A stretch of 64,000 nucleotides of DNA from Mucor mucedo. Its lineage: Eukaryota > Mucoromycota > Mucoromycetes > Mucorales > Mucoraceae. Positions 1-11,834 of this stretch are shown here, piece by piece. Positions within the stretch are counted from its first letter, which is position 1, and each line of letters begins with the position of its first letter. The position numbers and the translations under genes are program-made. The notes beneath the pieces are model-generated. The model saw nothing but the letters and a program-made list of their open reading frames with translations, was not told the DNA's origin and ran no database searches. The DNA lies in the NCBI RefSeq assembly GCF_025094135.1, contig NW_026252358.1, positions 124,001 through 188,000 of the forward strand, given 5' to 3'.

Positions 1-548
1 GAATAGTCGTAGAAAAGGCATGCCCTTTTGTGGATTAGACTTACACTCTAGTTGAAAAGAATCAAGTTTTCGAACAGATTGTACAACAGCTCGATGCATT
101 ATGGTCAACATATTAAAAAATAAATAGCAACTCAAAGAATTTGTACTCTCAACCGCATGAATTCTTCAAGTGGCTGTATTATCTTCAACAAAAATTGAGC
201 GAAAAGGTGTACATCAGGGAAAAAAAAAACTCAAGCCACTAGTTGCCTCGAAGTCTTATGTTTATCGAAAACTTAAAGAACTGGCATTTACTTTCATGCC
301 CAACAGGAAGAGTATTACCACCTTTATAGTTTTAACGATACAAGTTTAATACGGAAGAAACATCAAAAACAACGCATGGTTTAGTTTACAAAGATTTCAA
401 ATTTAAATTCATTAAAGACATCTAATATCGCAGATTATGCAAAAGCTTGTCAAGAAAAACTTAGTATGTATCATGATCTAACAAAGTACTACAATGAAGG
501 TGGCTGGTGAGTGCAATACATCACGATCACTTTTATAACTATTATACC
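1..548. other. Region upstream of the Fanzor relic, no intact gene
   Basis: No open frame of useful length. Short stretches on the + strand read like degraded helical protein, for example a frame around 430-510 containing ADYAKACQEKLSMYHDL. This may be the decayed N-terminal part of the Fanzor gene that follows. That is inference only; stops and frame changes are frequent. Confidence 0.25.
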
Positions 549-1054
549 CAACAGTATTCACATTGGTCATCCGAGTTAAAATACAAAACCCACATCCGAA
601 AACATAAAAGACGTCCATAAAATATGCAAACATTTGTTATACAAGAGCAGCAAATACAATCCAAAGGCATCCACTGGGGTAAAAAAATCCATCTGTTGAA
701 AGCAAAAATAAATATGGTCTTCCTGCTCTTCTTCATCATATCGAAAAGCGTAACAGAAAAATTATTGCTTTTTGTGATGGAATGTGTAGCAGCAGTATGA
801 GAGGAGCTACATCGGCTCCCATTCGTCTTATCAAAAAGGCTTTTGAAAAGCACAATGAAAAGAGTTTGGAATTGGTGATGGTAGATGAGTATATGACGAG
901 CCAAATATGCAATAAATGTAGTAGTAGAAATTTGAAAAATGTAGTAACCGAAAGATCGAAACGAAGAGTACATGCAGCATTTAAATGCAATCAAAATTAT
1001 TGTAATATGGTATGTAATTGTGACATTATAAAAGGCTTTAGTACAATACGTTAA
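549..1054 (+). pseudogene. Decayed Fanzor (eukaryotic TnpB-like RNA-guided nuclease) gene, C-terminal part
   Basis: The best piece runs in one frame from about 683 to a stop at 1054. It holds the signature of the TnpB/Fanzor C-terminus: KIIAFCDG, then SAPIRLIKKAF, then VDEYMTSQICNKC (the RuvC-II Glu region leading into the zinc ribbon), and finally a degenerate second Cys pair followed by NCDIIKG where intact members have NRD-x-N/M-A, so the RuvC-III Asp remains. A TAA at 680-682 interrupts this frame. Another frame at 549-620 reads HWSSELKYKTHIRKHK, which resembles the Trp/Arg-rich helix found before RuvC-II in Fanzors. The frame change, the stop and the missing RuvC-I segment mean the gene is dead. 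Known for the family: Fanzors occur in Mucoromycota genomes, often inside transposons. No flanking TIRs were recognised here. Confidence 0.7.
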
Positions 1055-2378
1055 ATATATCCAATAAATTGATGTACATAAAATCATAAGAAACAATTGT
1101 ACATAAATAGTAAACACTGGTAACATATTTAAGTGTATTATAGAAAATAAAAGCGTCAGAGAGCATGTATCGCATTGAGTCAGCTAGGATTAGTTTAGGT
1201 ACGACAAACTTTTTTTCAGATGACACGTTTAAATGATGTGGATAAACAACTAAGCATCTTGTTGGGAGGATGTAATGCGATGCCACTCGTTTTCTATCTT
1301 GTTTTTATTTGTATGCAAACAATCCCCATTCGCCCGCACACCAACGTGCATGCACCTTTTCTCCTCATTGTAGTTTGTTTGTCCAAGTGATATTCTTGCG
1401 CTCAACTCTGTTTGTGTAACAAACACGGCTCATACCACTTTTTGGTTTCCGGATAAATGTCCACATAGAACGCGTAGTAAGAGCTTCCCCTAACAGAATT
1501 AGCAATCATTATACACTTTTCTTTAGGTATAAAATTTGAGTTATGGCTAAATCTGAAAGCATGCACAACGAAAAGAAAGGATTATAGTTTCTCAGAACAT
1601 TGATGTAAATAATTTAGTATCGCAATCCCCTTATTAAATGAGTGCTTGCTATTTTTAGTGTTGTAAGTTATTTTATCGCGATTTATAGGGAGTTTGCAAA
1701 AAAAACCGGTAAATGTGCTACATTAAATTACTGCAAACAGAGCTATCTAACTTGGTCGATTCCTACCAGTTTACCGGATACATATTATGTCTATCGTTGC
1801 TGTTGTTAGGGGGAGGAAAGCACAAGTGGTTATTCAGATTTTTTTTTTAAAAAAAAAAAAATCCGGGTACGTGTGAGTTTCTTATCATCGGCCAGTCTGT
1901 CAATCACTAATGAGACATCAAACACAGTTATATCATGCAGGAAATGAGTAGATATGCAATGACTTTTGTCACTGATCCAACAAGACAAAGATTCACAAAG
2001 GGTTTTACTCTATCTTACATAAAAAAAATTAGATATATAGCCCTGAAGATAAACATAGATACAAACTTTAACAAAAAAGAGGTAGATGATAAAAACCTCG
2101 CTCGAATTAAACTTAAGCTCGATAAAAGAAAGAATGAGCTCATTGATCAGGTATCCTCCTTAGAAGAGAGTGAGACATACTGTTATTAGATCACCCAGTA
2201 GAAAGGAAGATAAGGATATAATGATAGGCGTTAACAATAGCATTATTTCATCCGTTTGTCCATGAACTTTATAGTTTCCACTAAGCCACCTCGTTTTTTT
2301 TTTCATTGGGAAAACGGGTTAAAAAAATTATTTTCTGTTTATTTTATTTTCTTCACTCATTTAATATACTAATAGAAA
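1055..2378. other. Intergenic region with a weak ORF and an A/T palindrome
   Basis: About 1.3 kb between the Fanzor relic and EFM7. An 84-codon open frame at 1935-2189 (+) is Lys-rich and lacks any motif I recognise; it could be chance or a relic. At 1838-1861 a run of T is followed by a run of A flanked by GAT/ATC, forming a perfect palindrome. The sequence directly before 2379 is T-rich, as expected for a fungal 5' flank. No RNA gene seen. Confidence 0.5.
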
Positions 2379-3249
2379 ATGTCACAACATTCCGACGATG
2401 AAGATGGGTTTGCTGGAGACTTGTTTGGTGTAGGGTATAGTTATAAATAAAAGCTAAAGAGTCCAGTATTAACACCTACAAAAAAAAAAGGCGGAACAAG
2501 AAGTAGAAGTTCCCGAAGTTGAGCCTACGTTTGAAGTGTACACAAGAGAATCTGTTCCAGAAGGCACGGCACAACGTGACTTGAAAATCAAGCTGGTTGG
2601 CTCACACCCCTTATGGGCACACCATTTATGGAACGCTTCCAAAGTATTTGCATCCTTATTTGACCGCACACCAGAATTAGTGAAAGACAAATACATTTTA
2701 GAGCTGGGAGCGGGTGGAGCTTTACCCAGTTTGGTAGCAGCATATAATGGGGCAGCCAAAGTGGTAGTAACTGACTACCCCGACCAGGAGCTCATCGAGA
2801 ACATCCAGTACAATGTAGATCATAATAAGGCGCCCAATGTGATTGTGGATGGATATGTGTGGGGTACGAATACAGATGGTTTACGGTCGTATTTACCAGA
2901 AGGTAAAAGTACATTTGATGTCTTGATCCTTAGTGATTTGGTGTTTAATCACTCCCAACATCATGCCATGTTAAAGACCTGTAGAGATTTATTGACCCCA
3001 AAGACTGGCCGTGTCTATGTATTTTACACCCATCATCGTCCCCACTTGGCTCACCGTGACCTTGAATTTTTTGAGATTGCACAAAGACCCGTATTGGAAA
3101 ACGTGGATGCAGAAGATAGAGATCAATTAGGTTACGGATTCAAAGTAGAGGAATTCATGACGGAAAAGATTGGCGTCATGTTCAAGGAGGATCCTGGGGA
3201 TGAAAATGTGCGTGCCACTGTTCACGGTTGGCAATTATGGCTAGAATAA
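2379..3249 (+). CDS. EFM7: EFM7/NNT1-type protein lysine and N-terminal methyltransferase
   Basis: Two exons: 2379-2429 and 2491-3249, with a 61-nt intron (GT at 2430, AG at 2489). The product is 269 aa; yeast Efm7 is similar in length. Exon 1 encodes an acidic start ending GDLFG, which fits the family's short GDLF motif. The Rossmann methyltransferase core follows: IKLVGSHPLWAHHLWNA, the SAM-binding motif I LELGAGGALPSLVA, the acidic residue of motif II in VTDYPD, and motif IV LILSDLVFNHSQH. The family SAM-dependently methylates translation elongation factor eEF1A in the cytosol; the older name nicotinamide N-methyltransferase (NNT1) persists in annotations. The intron's 3' end lies in a poly-A run rather than a pyrimidine tract, so the splice site is slightly less certain. 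The gene converges on the C2H2 gene at 3708-4115. Confidence 0.88.
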
Positions 3250-3259
3250 ATAAGAAGAA

Positions 3260-3302
<43 letters not shown>
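3260..3302. repeat. (AAT)n microsatellite
   Basis: About 14 uninterrupted AAT/TAA units directly downstream of the EFM7 stop codon, probably in its 3' UTR. Expected to vary in length between strains. Confidence 0.95.
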
Positions 3303-3707
3303 GAACGCCAGTGTTTATATGTAACAGGGAGTTTTTATGACAAATCTTGGCGATAAATACTGTCATTTTGACATCATATCTATTTTATTTTTGGGAATTC
3401 GACTCCTTGTTTTAGCCCTTTTGTCCTATTATATAAACAAAAAATTCTCGATTTTTACAAATATGGGAATCCGGTGCTTTTCATTCATCGTGGTTAAAAA
3501 TAATATTTATTAGCTGTTTCTAAATGAGGGAGAAGAGGGCATAATTTGTGGCATAGAAGAAAAGAAAAGAAAAAAATAGCAATTTACAAGGGCATAAGTT
3601 TTTGATTAAAGAAGGATAGATCAACCGGCTTCTTTTGTATTTCTCGTGTGACACGTTGAAAAAGAAAAGTGAAAAGGGAAGCATAAGCTTTGTGTTGTTA
3701 ATTATTT
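3303..3707. other. Convergent 3' intergenic region
   Basis: AT-rich DNA between two convergent genes. It should hold both polyadenylation sites. No gene recognised. Confidence 0.6.
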
Positions 3708-4115
3708 TTAGTGCTTGCGTCGTCGCATTTGGTTGATTTGAATGACTTGGGTATGTTTGCCACACAATGGATCTGATAGAAAATGGCGTCTTCTAGCGTC
3801 GGACCTTGAGAAGGACTTTTGACAGCAAGGGCAACTGTATGGTTTAACACCTGTATGGATACGTGTATGTCGCTGTAAATCATGTCTACGAGTAAAGGAG
3901 CGAGAGCAATAGGAACATGCGTATGGTTTGTAAGCTTCAAATGATGACTCGGTAGAGGAAGGTGAGTGAGGGCACATTTCCATAAACTCTTGTTCGTACA
4001 GAAATGGGTAATCATCCCAGAAATTATCCACAGATTCCACCTTTGCGACCACTGTTAACTCATCAAAGTCAATCAAATTGTTATCTAGTAAAGTGTCGAA
4101 TTGCATATAAGCCAT
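3708..4115 (-). CDS. Small two-finger C2H2 transcription factor
   Basis: Single exon, 135 aa. The first ~60 residues are acidic and aromatic (NFWDDYPFLYEQEFMEM), which looks like an activation region. Two C2H2 fingers follow at about residues 64-114. Finger 1 is YACSYCSRSFTRRHDLQRH-x3-H, then a TGEKP-like linker (TGVKPY), and finger 2 is CPCCQKSFSRSDARRRH. The FTRRHDLQRH/FSRSDARRRH helices resemble the Crz1/Mig-like class of fungal regulators. The second finger has an extended His-x6-Cys end (HFLSDPLC), so its last zinc ligand may be Cys. The protein ends in a basic stretch (RRRKH), possibly nuclear localisation. The target genes cannot be inferred. Confidence 0.8.
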   Translation of the reverse strand: MAYMQFDTLLDNNLIDFDELTVVAKVESVDNFWDDYPFLYEQEFMEMCPHSPSSTESSFEAYKPYACSYCSRSFTRRHDLQRHTRIHTGVKPYSCPCCQKSFSRSDARRRHFLSDPLCGKHTQVIQINQMRRRKH

Positions 4116-7100
4116 GTTTTTATAAAGTAAGAAAGAAAAAGAATGAATTATGGGGAGGTTGCTGGGAAAAATCTTTCATCTTTTTATAATTAGTGAGGCA
4201 TAAATTAAACAAAAAAGAAAGTCTCCCCTGATTTTTAGTTTGCCTTCTGTAATGTCATGATTAACCCCAGTGGTTGGATTTATTTGTATCCCACAAAACT
4301 TTGTCTTTATTCTCCTCTCGCCCCTTCTTACAAACAAATAAATATTCCATTTGCAGCTTTTGGCCGTTCTTTCCCAGGAAATGTTGACGTGGGTTCCCAC
4401 CTATCTGACTTTATCGCATTTTGATACACCATTGGTTTCAGCATTTTTGCTAATAAGGCATTTGTGTAAACGATCATCTTAATCTCCAAATTATCCAACT
4501 TAACACCGCATTCTTCCGATAATTTGTGGATTTAGTTCACATGTTGTTTGTATTTGATCCCAAAAAATGCTTTCCTTCATCCTTGATTGGATTCAGCCTA
4601 AAAACAGACCCACACTCTGTACCCTTATAATCACAACCTGTTCGTGTTGAGGACCATGTCATGCATATAAATATCTTTGTTATTAAATATAAAAATTACC
4701 AAATCACACTAGTTTATTGCTCTAACCAATACAGGTAAATTATGAATAGCATGGATATATAAGAAATCAAAATCAACCTTGAAGCGGAAGCATTGGTTTA
4801 TTATGTTTATCATCCTTATATAAAACATGTTTTTAATCTTTTAATGTTGCACTTGTAATCTGATTTCTAAATCTTGTTTGAAATTGTTGTAATGTGTCAA
4901 CAAAATACCTATCATTTAGAAAAGAAAAGAAAAAAAACACCACCATGATTATATAAAGCCTACCATTTCATTTCAAATCCACTCTAAACGGGATATGGAG
5001 AAACCCTAAACTGTCAAGTTGGTATAAGAAGGGGTTTGCAACTGTTCAAGAACAAGCGGTACTTGTTACATAGAGTGGGTGCCATGACATATTATTAATA
5101 ATTCAACATGTCCAATCCATGTTTAGTCATGGTTGTGTAATCAAGCTACTAACAGAACCAAATAAAAAATAAAAACAAAAAGAATTACCCCAAAGTACAT
5201 AACATATTTATTTTCTTGAAACAGTCCGTCAGCCCATGTACCTGGAATTGTATAGTGCCTTGTCGATCTTATCTTTAAAACACCGTACGATGAAAATAGA
5301 AATCATACAAAAGTTATCTTTTGGATGATATACCGGATTTCCTTTATCGTCCTATGCTTGCAGAATAACATTCTTGATTTGAAAAGCTATACTTTAAATA
5401 GTGTATGTTCAATCGCTGAGTTGAATTACAAGCAATAATATGCTGCCTTGTTCAGTCAAGTGATTACTAAGCCATTTCTTTGCAGCAGAGAGGGAGGGAG
5501 GGAGAAAGTGAGACATCGCATATGGCCTTAGTTTTTATTTATACTACCATAGAAAGATAAATTATATTTTTAAGCATGACGAATTACATATAAATATTAT
5601 GCCGCGGTAACCTTTAAATACATCGTACAATTGCGGTTTTGAATATTTTAGGGCTTAAATTGGTCATTGTCAAAATTCTCTTTATAAGTATTCATCATCT
5701 ATGCTGGAAAAAGCAAACCACCTTCTAGCTGCTTCGTAACAAAAAAAAACATGCGACATGCGTTACCTGAAATAGAGGTATGTATTAGTCAGTGCTTACA
5801 TGATACATATGGGGTAGTAGAGAGAGTGTGCCAAGTAAATGAACTTTATGCTAATAACATTAAAGCCTGCGAGTTGAACTATTACTCAAAATGCAAACAT
5901 CTCTAATAATTTATAAATGTCAATTTGAGACGAATGAAAATCACTGTCTTAATAAGAAACTACCATTAACTACTTTCTCCCATATATTAACACTAGCAGG
6001 CGAGGCGTTGTTTAATTCCAGTTCTCAAGCAACTTTGACTTTAATTTTAGCCAAAGCATAATTTTGGTGATTGCAGCATTGACAAAAAAACTCAAACTTA
6101 TCACATGAAAAATATCAGCAATTGATTATTAGAGCCAGCAGGCAGCTATACTAAATCCTTAGATAGAACTCCTGTCTAACTTAATTGCCGTTTAATTATG
6201 CATAACAACCAGCACGTAACACTTTAGAACATGCTTCTAGATATGTCAGGCTAAATATAACTTTTTCACGGAATTGATCAAATAATAGGTACATAAACTC
6301 ATTATTTGAAGGACGTCTTTTTTTTTTTTTTTGGTGGTACTGGTAGCGTCAGAATAAGTATATAATACGTAACCGTACATATAGATAAACTACCCTGATA
6401 TAAAACTTTATGTAGGTTTAACCTGCATATCAAGGGAGAAAGTCAAAACAAAGTCTAGTTATTGTTGGCTTGCTCACACATCCCCTATTTTTCTGCGTGT
6501 ATGAATGTTTGTACGCTACAGGAATGGAATATTCTCACCGGCTCAAATAAGTGCTTAGGTTCACTGTTACTGTTTATATCAGTTTATATCAGTTTTGAAA
6601 TTTTTTTAGGATATTTGTATATAATCATTATTTACTGAAACATTTTATTCCGTTCATAACGTATCCTTAAAATAAAAATTTGCAGATATACGCCATGGTG
6701 ATCGCTGATGTCATTGTGGTACTTTATTATCATCCTTCGAACTGGTCATAACAGGAGACAAATGATCGACCTTTCTTGAAAAAACACTAGTCGAAAGTAA
6801 ATTATACGTATATGTATTAGATCCAAGCTAAACCGGAATAAATTATTTAATTAAGCTCTAAGAACAAAAGTAATACATCATAAGCCTTAATGTTATGATT
6901 GATCCCACTATAAGACAAAGGTATAGATTATTGTAAATTATGAGTGTAATATGTATAGAATCGAAACTACTGTAAATTTTTTAATTAGGCTTTAAGGGCA
7001 TGTAATTATTTAAATCCGGATAATAACGTTGACTTTTTAAATCATCATTGCATACGAGAGGCCTCCTCCCCTCCCCCGACACATTTTTAAATTGTTGTTA

Positions 7101-7903
7101 ACAATCCTGTGGCCATACAAAAGTACACTTTTTTATTAAACACTAGATTACTCATTAGTGGATTCAATGTCGAAAGTACAGAGTTTGGTTACGAATTAGA
7201 CATTGAAGATAAGCGGAACTGAAGTTTAATATTGCGACTCTGTGTCAATACCCATGGTTAAAATTGCATATAATCACATTCTTTCACAGATGCTTGAAAG
7301 ACAAAATGAAATAGGAAGCTTGTTGTTGCTTCAAGATTGTTACCAAGGTATTGGTTTCCAATTCATTGTGTTTGCCGATCAACTCCAATTCTAATTATAG
7401 TTTCGGGGTTTACAATATGATTGGCGTCGGACGCTTCTCTTTCAATCACTATTTAGATAATATGTGCGTGGGCATACTCCTAAAAGTTTATATGGGTCGA
7501 TAAAGCCGAAATCTGATTATATGTACAATTCCCCAATTAAACTTATCGAAGCTCTTTTAAAAAACGGGTTTTACAGTCCAGTCATTGATAAAATGTACGG
7601 TTTCACAAGATAGTGTTATGTAATCCAAATGAAGCTTGAAGTAACATTACTGATAGCACGCACAAGAACCTATCAGGGCAATGAGTGATATTTTCTTACG
7701 ATCGGATTTTGTATCTATACCTAGCTCTAGATGCGAGTAATTGTAATGGTCCTCGGGTTCATGTTTTAAAAGAGCCCTGACTTGGAATTGGCCTCAAATC
7801 CAAACAGTTTAGAAATAAGGTTTTCAAAAAGCGTGCTTTGTCAGTATAACAAAAGTACATGACACTGACACGGTAATTTTGAAGGGTATTTTTGTTTTCT
7901 CAA

Positions 7904-8206
7904 TTAAGAGCATATCCGATAATAGTCGGTGACAGTTTGTAACGTGTGTTCTAAGAATTCAACTGTCGTTCGAGTATGTAAAGCACGAGGGATCTGCGCT
8001 ATAATGTCGACTACATACCTTGTTACTGGTGCTTTGATTTTTTTTTGTACCCGCTCCATTATTCTGGTTTCTTTATCCAGAAACGGTAATAACGCACTAT
8101 GTGTGTGTAGGTATATTTTTAAAATAACTTGTCCTTCGTTCGGAGTTGGAGTGAGATCAATTCGATAGAAGCAGTATGCTTGTTCTGTAGTATACTGTAT
8201 AGCCAA
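7904..8206 (-). other. Unassigned 100-codon ORF, possibly a gene relic
   Basis: The translation is mixed rather than low complexity, with a plausible amphipathic stretch (RIMERVQKKIKAPVTRYVV), and local base composition is less AT-rich than the surroundings. I recognise no family. It has no clear splice partners and no neighbouring gene. It may be a relic of a coding sequence or chance. Confidence 0.2.
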
Positions 8207-9923
8207 AGTTGTTAGCTATTTCCGACTCTATCAATTAAAAAAAAAAAAAAGGAAATTGAAATCAAACGAATGTCGGGTAGTACCACTGACAGTTTTATCC
8301 TCTGCCCCCGTCTATACATCTTTATTTTTCGGAGACATTTTTTAATATCAATGGCGCGGAAAACATTTCTAATCAAAGATATGTAGTCTAAAAAATATTA
8401 ATTTGATAGTAAGTGTTACATACAAAAACTGCTTTAGAATGTGATAGAACATATGGTTTTTAATAAGACTTATTGTGATATGAATTGAGTTTATCTAATG
8501 ACACCATCATAAAAGTAGCCTTACTATATATAAAAATAAAATAAAAATTAATAAGGGCCTAGCCAAACCTTATCACGGCACCTGTTCCTTTGTAAAAATC
8601 CCATGCGTTTCACTATGCTAGTGTAACAGTGAATAATGTAAACAAAAACAAAAAAATGTCAAGCTACATTCTGGCCCAGCATAAAAAGGATCAAAACAAA
8701 CAGTGTCACTCGGTGCAAATATTCTCCCGTTCAAAACTACTCTTTTCCTACTAATTGTTAAGATAGAATTAAGACTCTAATTGGGAGAATGTGTTTACCG
8801 TAAGTAGCTCAAAAGGTTCTTAATGACCAAAAAAAAGGAGATGGATAACAATAATTCTTTCAATTAATGTAATCTTACTTTGAATATTTGCTTGTGATAC
8901 AGTAAGGGTTTTTTCTTTTTTGGACCAATGGAATTCAGCTCAACATTTTTTTTTAAAAAAAAAGGACATGTCTATATGTGTCGTGCGGTCTATCAATGTC
9001 CATGCTGCAAAAGGTCCAATGGAACAGTTGTTGGCACAAAACGGCGAGATATGTAGGTATAGCTTAGTGGGTTTAATTCTGACTCGTTTAGATCGTAGAC
9101 AATGATTTATTTTCCTCCCCGCAATCATTACTCTAAGCGCTACTTTTCAATATACCACAACTGATCTTATGTGTTTTCAACTAACAAAAGTGTGTCCTGA
9201 AGACTTGCTTCAATACCCCATCTTCTCCCACTCGCAGCTTTTTAGATAGCTTTGGTCAAGGACTGTCCTTCTACAATATATAAAAATAAAGAAAAACTAT
9301 TTGAATTTTGCCATTTATTAGCCGTATACCATATTTTGAGTAAGCATGAGCATATTTTTGACTTGAAGCGAGGAATAGAATCCATATTTTGCCATATATC
9401 AAAGTCCCCTTAAAACCAGCCAGCTATGTTTTAATTTTCTGCCATAGCTGGGTTAGCATATTCAAAGATGATATCATGTGAAGAAACACTTTTCCTTCAG
9501 GGGGTGGATAAAATGGGATGTACGATGGGTCTAGACAACCAGTGCGCATGCACCATAACAATTTGAAAATTAACTTTTAGGATGTTATTAGTTATAAATT
9601 GCCTATGATATACTGTAAAGACTAAAAGCCCCAATAAACGGTATTGACTTTAAATGTTCTGTTTGTTATTGCAGTAGTAGCGTTCCTTATTGTTTAAATG
9701 AGGAAGGTAAAACGAGAAAAGGGTATTGTGTATCCTTTCAACTGGGTTGCCACCTGTACATGGTCCCTGTATTTTTTGTGAAAATAAAATAAAAAAAAGC
9801 ATAAGCATCTAACTACAAAAGGCATCTGAAATATAACAATGGACACGAGTAAGTCACTTGGCTAATTTACATCACATATCGCATGGATGGTAAGCGATAT
9901 CTGGCCCGAACAATATGTTTAAG

Positions 9924-10001
9924 GTTTTTCTTGAACTGTAATTCATCATGTTTTTCTTGAACTGTAATTCGTCATGTTTTTCTTGAACTGGAGTTCATCA
10001 T
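9924..10001. repeat. 26-bp tandem repeat, three copies
   Basis: Three head-to-tail copies of a 26-bp unit beginning GTTTTTCTTGAACTG, at 9924-9949, 9950-9975 and 9976-10001. Copy 2 differs by one base from copy 1 and copy 3 by two. There are no spacers, so this is not a CRISPR array. Confidence 0.9.
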
Positions 10002-11179
10002 AAGGTATATTCATGTTTGGCAAGTTTTGATTTACAACCCAACTTTAAAAGAGCATCTCGAATCCATTGTACTTCAAAGTAGAATACATATTATTAAGCC
10101 GATATACTTGATTGCTTCCTAGGTCTACACAAAAAAATAAGCAGGCAGCATCATGCCACTGCTTTTTAGTTACAAATATGGTGTTTTTTCACCAAATAAA
10201 ATAAAAAAAAGTGCTGTTGGTATGACCCCCCAAAAACATTTAATACACCGCAATTTACAGAACTTTGTGGCACGTTACCGCAAACCCTTTTTTAGACACT
10301 CTGAATATGGATCTAGTGTCCATTGTAATTTGACATTTCTTCTTTCCGCTTCTTTAAAGCAGCATACATTGTGGTAAAAATATGATGTAATAAATAAATG
10401 CGGGATACAAGAACACTGTACCCTGCTCGCCCCCTTCTTACTCTATTTGTTATTTTTTCAAGGTTAGTGTACCACAACAAAATAAGTTTACGGAGCCACT
10501 TTTTTTAAACGATTAGCCCTGCATTTTACGGCAAGAAAGAAGAAAAGGTACATATGATTATTTTAAACCGGGGACTATACACTTTTTCAAATAGGAAGAA
10601 AATAAGCTAAACTGCGCTTAGAAAAACAGCATGTGTATATATTTAGCTTTGACGTGATTAATAATTTCTGGTGACATTAGTATTGCAAAGGAGAAATATA
10701 GCAAGATACAGTGTACTATATGACCATACAACTAGAGCAATGTAGCAACATACAAGCTACTAGTACTACCTCGGATGACTGTTCCTCACACATTATTCTA
10801 ATTGTGCTCACTGTGTCATTTTTTTTAGAGAAATATTTGTCAATAAAACTTCACGCCGACTCTCATGAAGAAGAAAAAGATAAAAAAAAATTAGCAACGC
10901 ATCTGTTTCTTTTACCATCAAAATAGAGGGGGTTACCAACATAGTTGCCCGTGCGTGCTACGTGAATAATAAACCAGTTTATAGTTATTGAGTGTATTCC
11001 TAATTTGTAAATATAGAGGTTGTTCAGTTTCTCATAGAAAACGGTGAATCAAATATTTGCATAAAGAATACCCCCAAAAGATGGCTCGGAAGTGCCTCCT
11101 AGTGCGTTTCTTAAAGTGTTTAGAGATTGAAGCTGGATTTGGTAGCAATTCCACAGTGGTCCGACAGTACAAGTCTATA

Positions 11180-11253
11180 AAAACCGTTATTCACCGAAAT
11201 CACCTATTAATAAATAAGTGAAATAAACGGTTGGGTGATAAAATAACGGTTTT
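11180..11253. repeat. 12-bp inverted repeat with 50-bp loop
   Basis: AAAACCGTTATT at 11180-11191 is exactly complementary to AATAACGGTTTT at 11242-11253. Complementarity continues imperfectly inward (CACC against GGTG). It could be a small MITE-like relic or a transcript hairpin. No coding context. Confidence 0.7.
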
Positions 11254-11293
11254 CCTAAATATTCATGTGCCAATACAAATTCACCAGCGTCTC

Positions 11294-11317
11294 TTTTTTT
11301 TTTTTTTTTTTTTTTTT
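11294..11317. repeat. Poly(T) tract
   Basis: Uninterrupted run of about 24 T within the gene-poor region. Confidence 0.85.
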
Positions 11318-11834
11318 ACAAGAATTTATCGTACCACTTTTTTATCTTTTTATTTTTATAAACCCATCATTCTATTATTATAAAACCGTCTTTGTTCTCC
11401 CAAACATGATGGTAGTACAATAAACTGATCGGGCATCATAAAGTTTATTTATGGTCACACAATGTCATTATCATAATCGTGTTTTGCGCGAGGTTAAGTG
11501 CACTAATATTGAATTCATCTCAGAATGGGGGGAGGAGAGGAGCTCTGGGCCAACATATGTGATCTAAGTATAAATTTATTGTAAAATACATTTAGTGTGT
11601 TTAAAAAAATCTATATTTATATATGGTACATTCTAGAAAAAGAGAAGGGCGAAAGAGAGAGAGAGAGAGGAATAGAGATGGGAAGGAGGAAAATTAAGCG
11701 ATTTCAAAAGACAAAGAACAATAAAAATAAATACATAGGTATAATTCCATAACCACATATCGATAAAATAATAATGTGGGGGTTTTAAATAAAGTGGGGG
11801 GTCATAAACGTGTTTTCTTTGCAAACTCGACTTT

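Larger units (their letters stand above)
4116..11834. other. 7.7-kb gene-poor AT-rich region
   Basis: No ORF with a recognisable domain and no spliced gene model that I could build on either strand. Stop codons are dense in all frames. The longest open frame is a 100-codon minus-strand ORF at 7904-8206. Local features include a T tract at 6319-6332, a 26-bp tandem repeat at 9924-10001, an inverted repeat at 11180-11253, a T24 tract at 11294-11317 and a GA-rich run at 11650-11670. No tRNA, rRNA or transposase relic recognised. This is long for a gap in an otherwise compact fungal region. Confidence 0.6.

Noticed and set aside
668..700. HPLG-stop-KNPSV as the Fanzor RuvC-I (D-x-G) motif
   Set aside because: It lies only about 12 residues before the RuvC-II block, far too close; RuvC-I should be much further upstream.
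9924..10001. CRISPR-like repeat
   Set aside because: The three 26-bp copies are directly adjacent with no spacers, in a eukaryotic genome.
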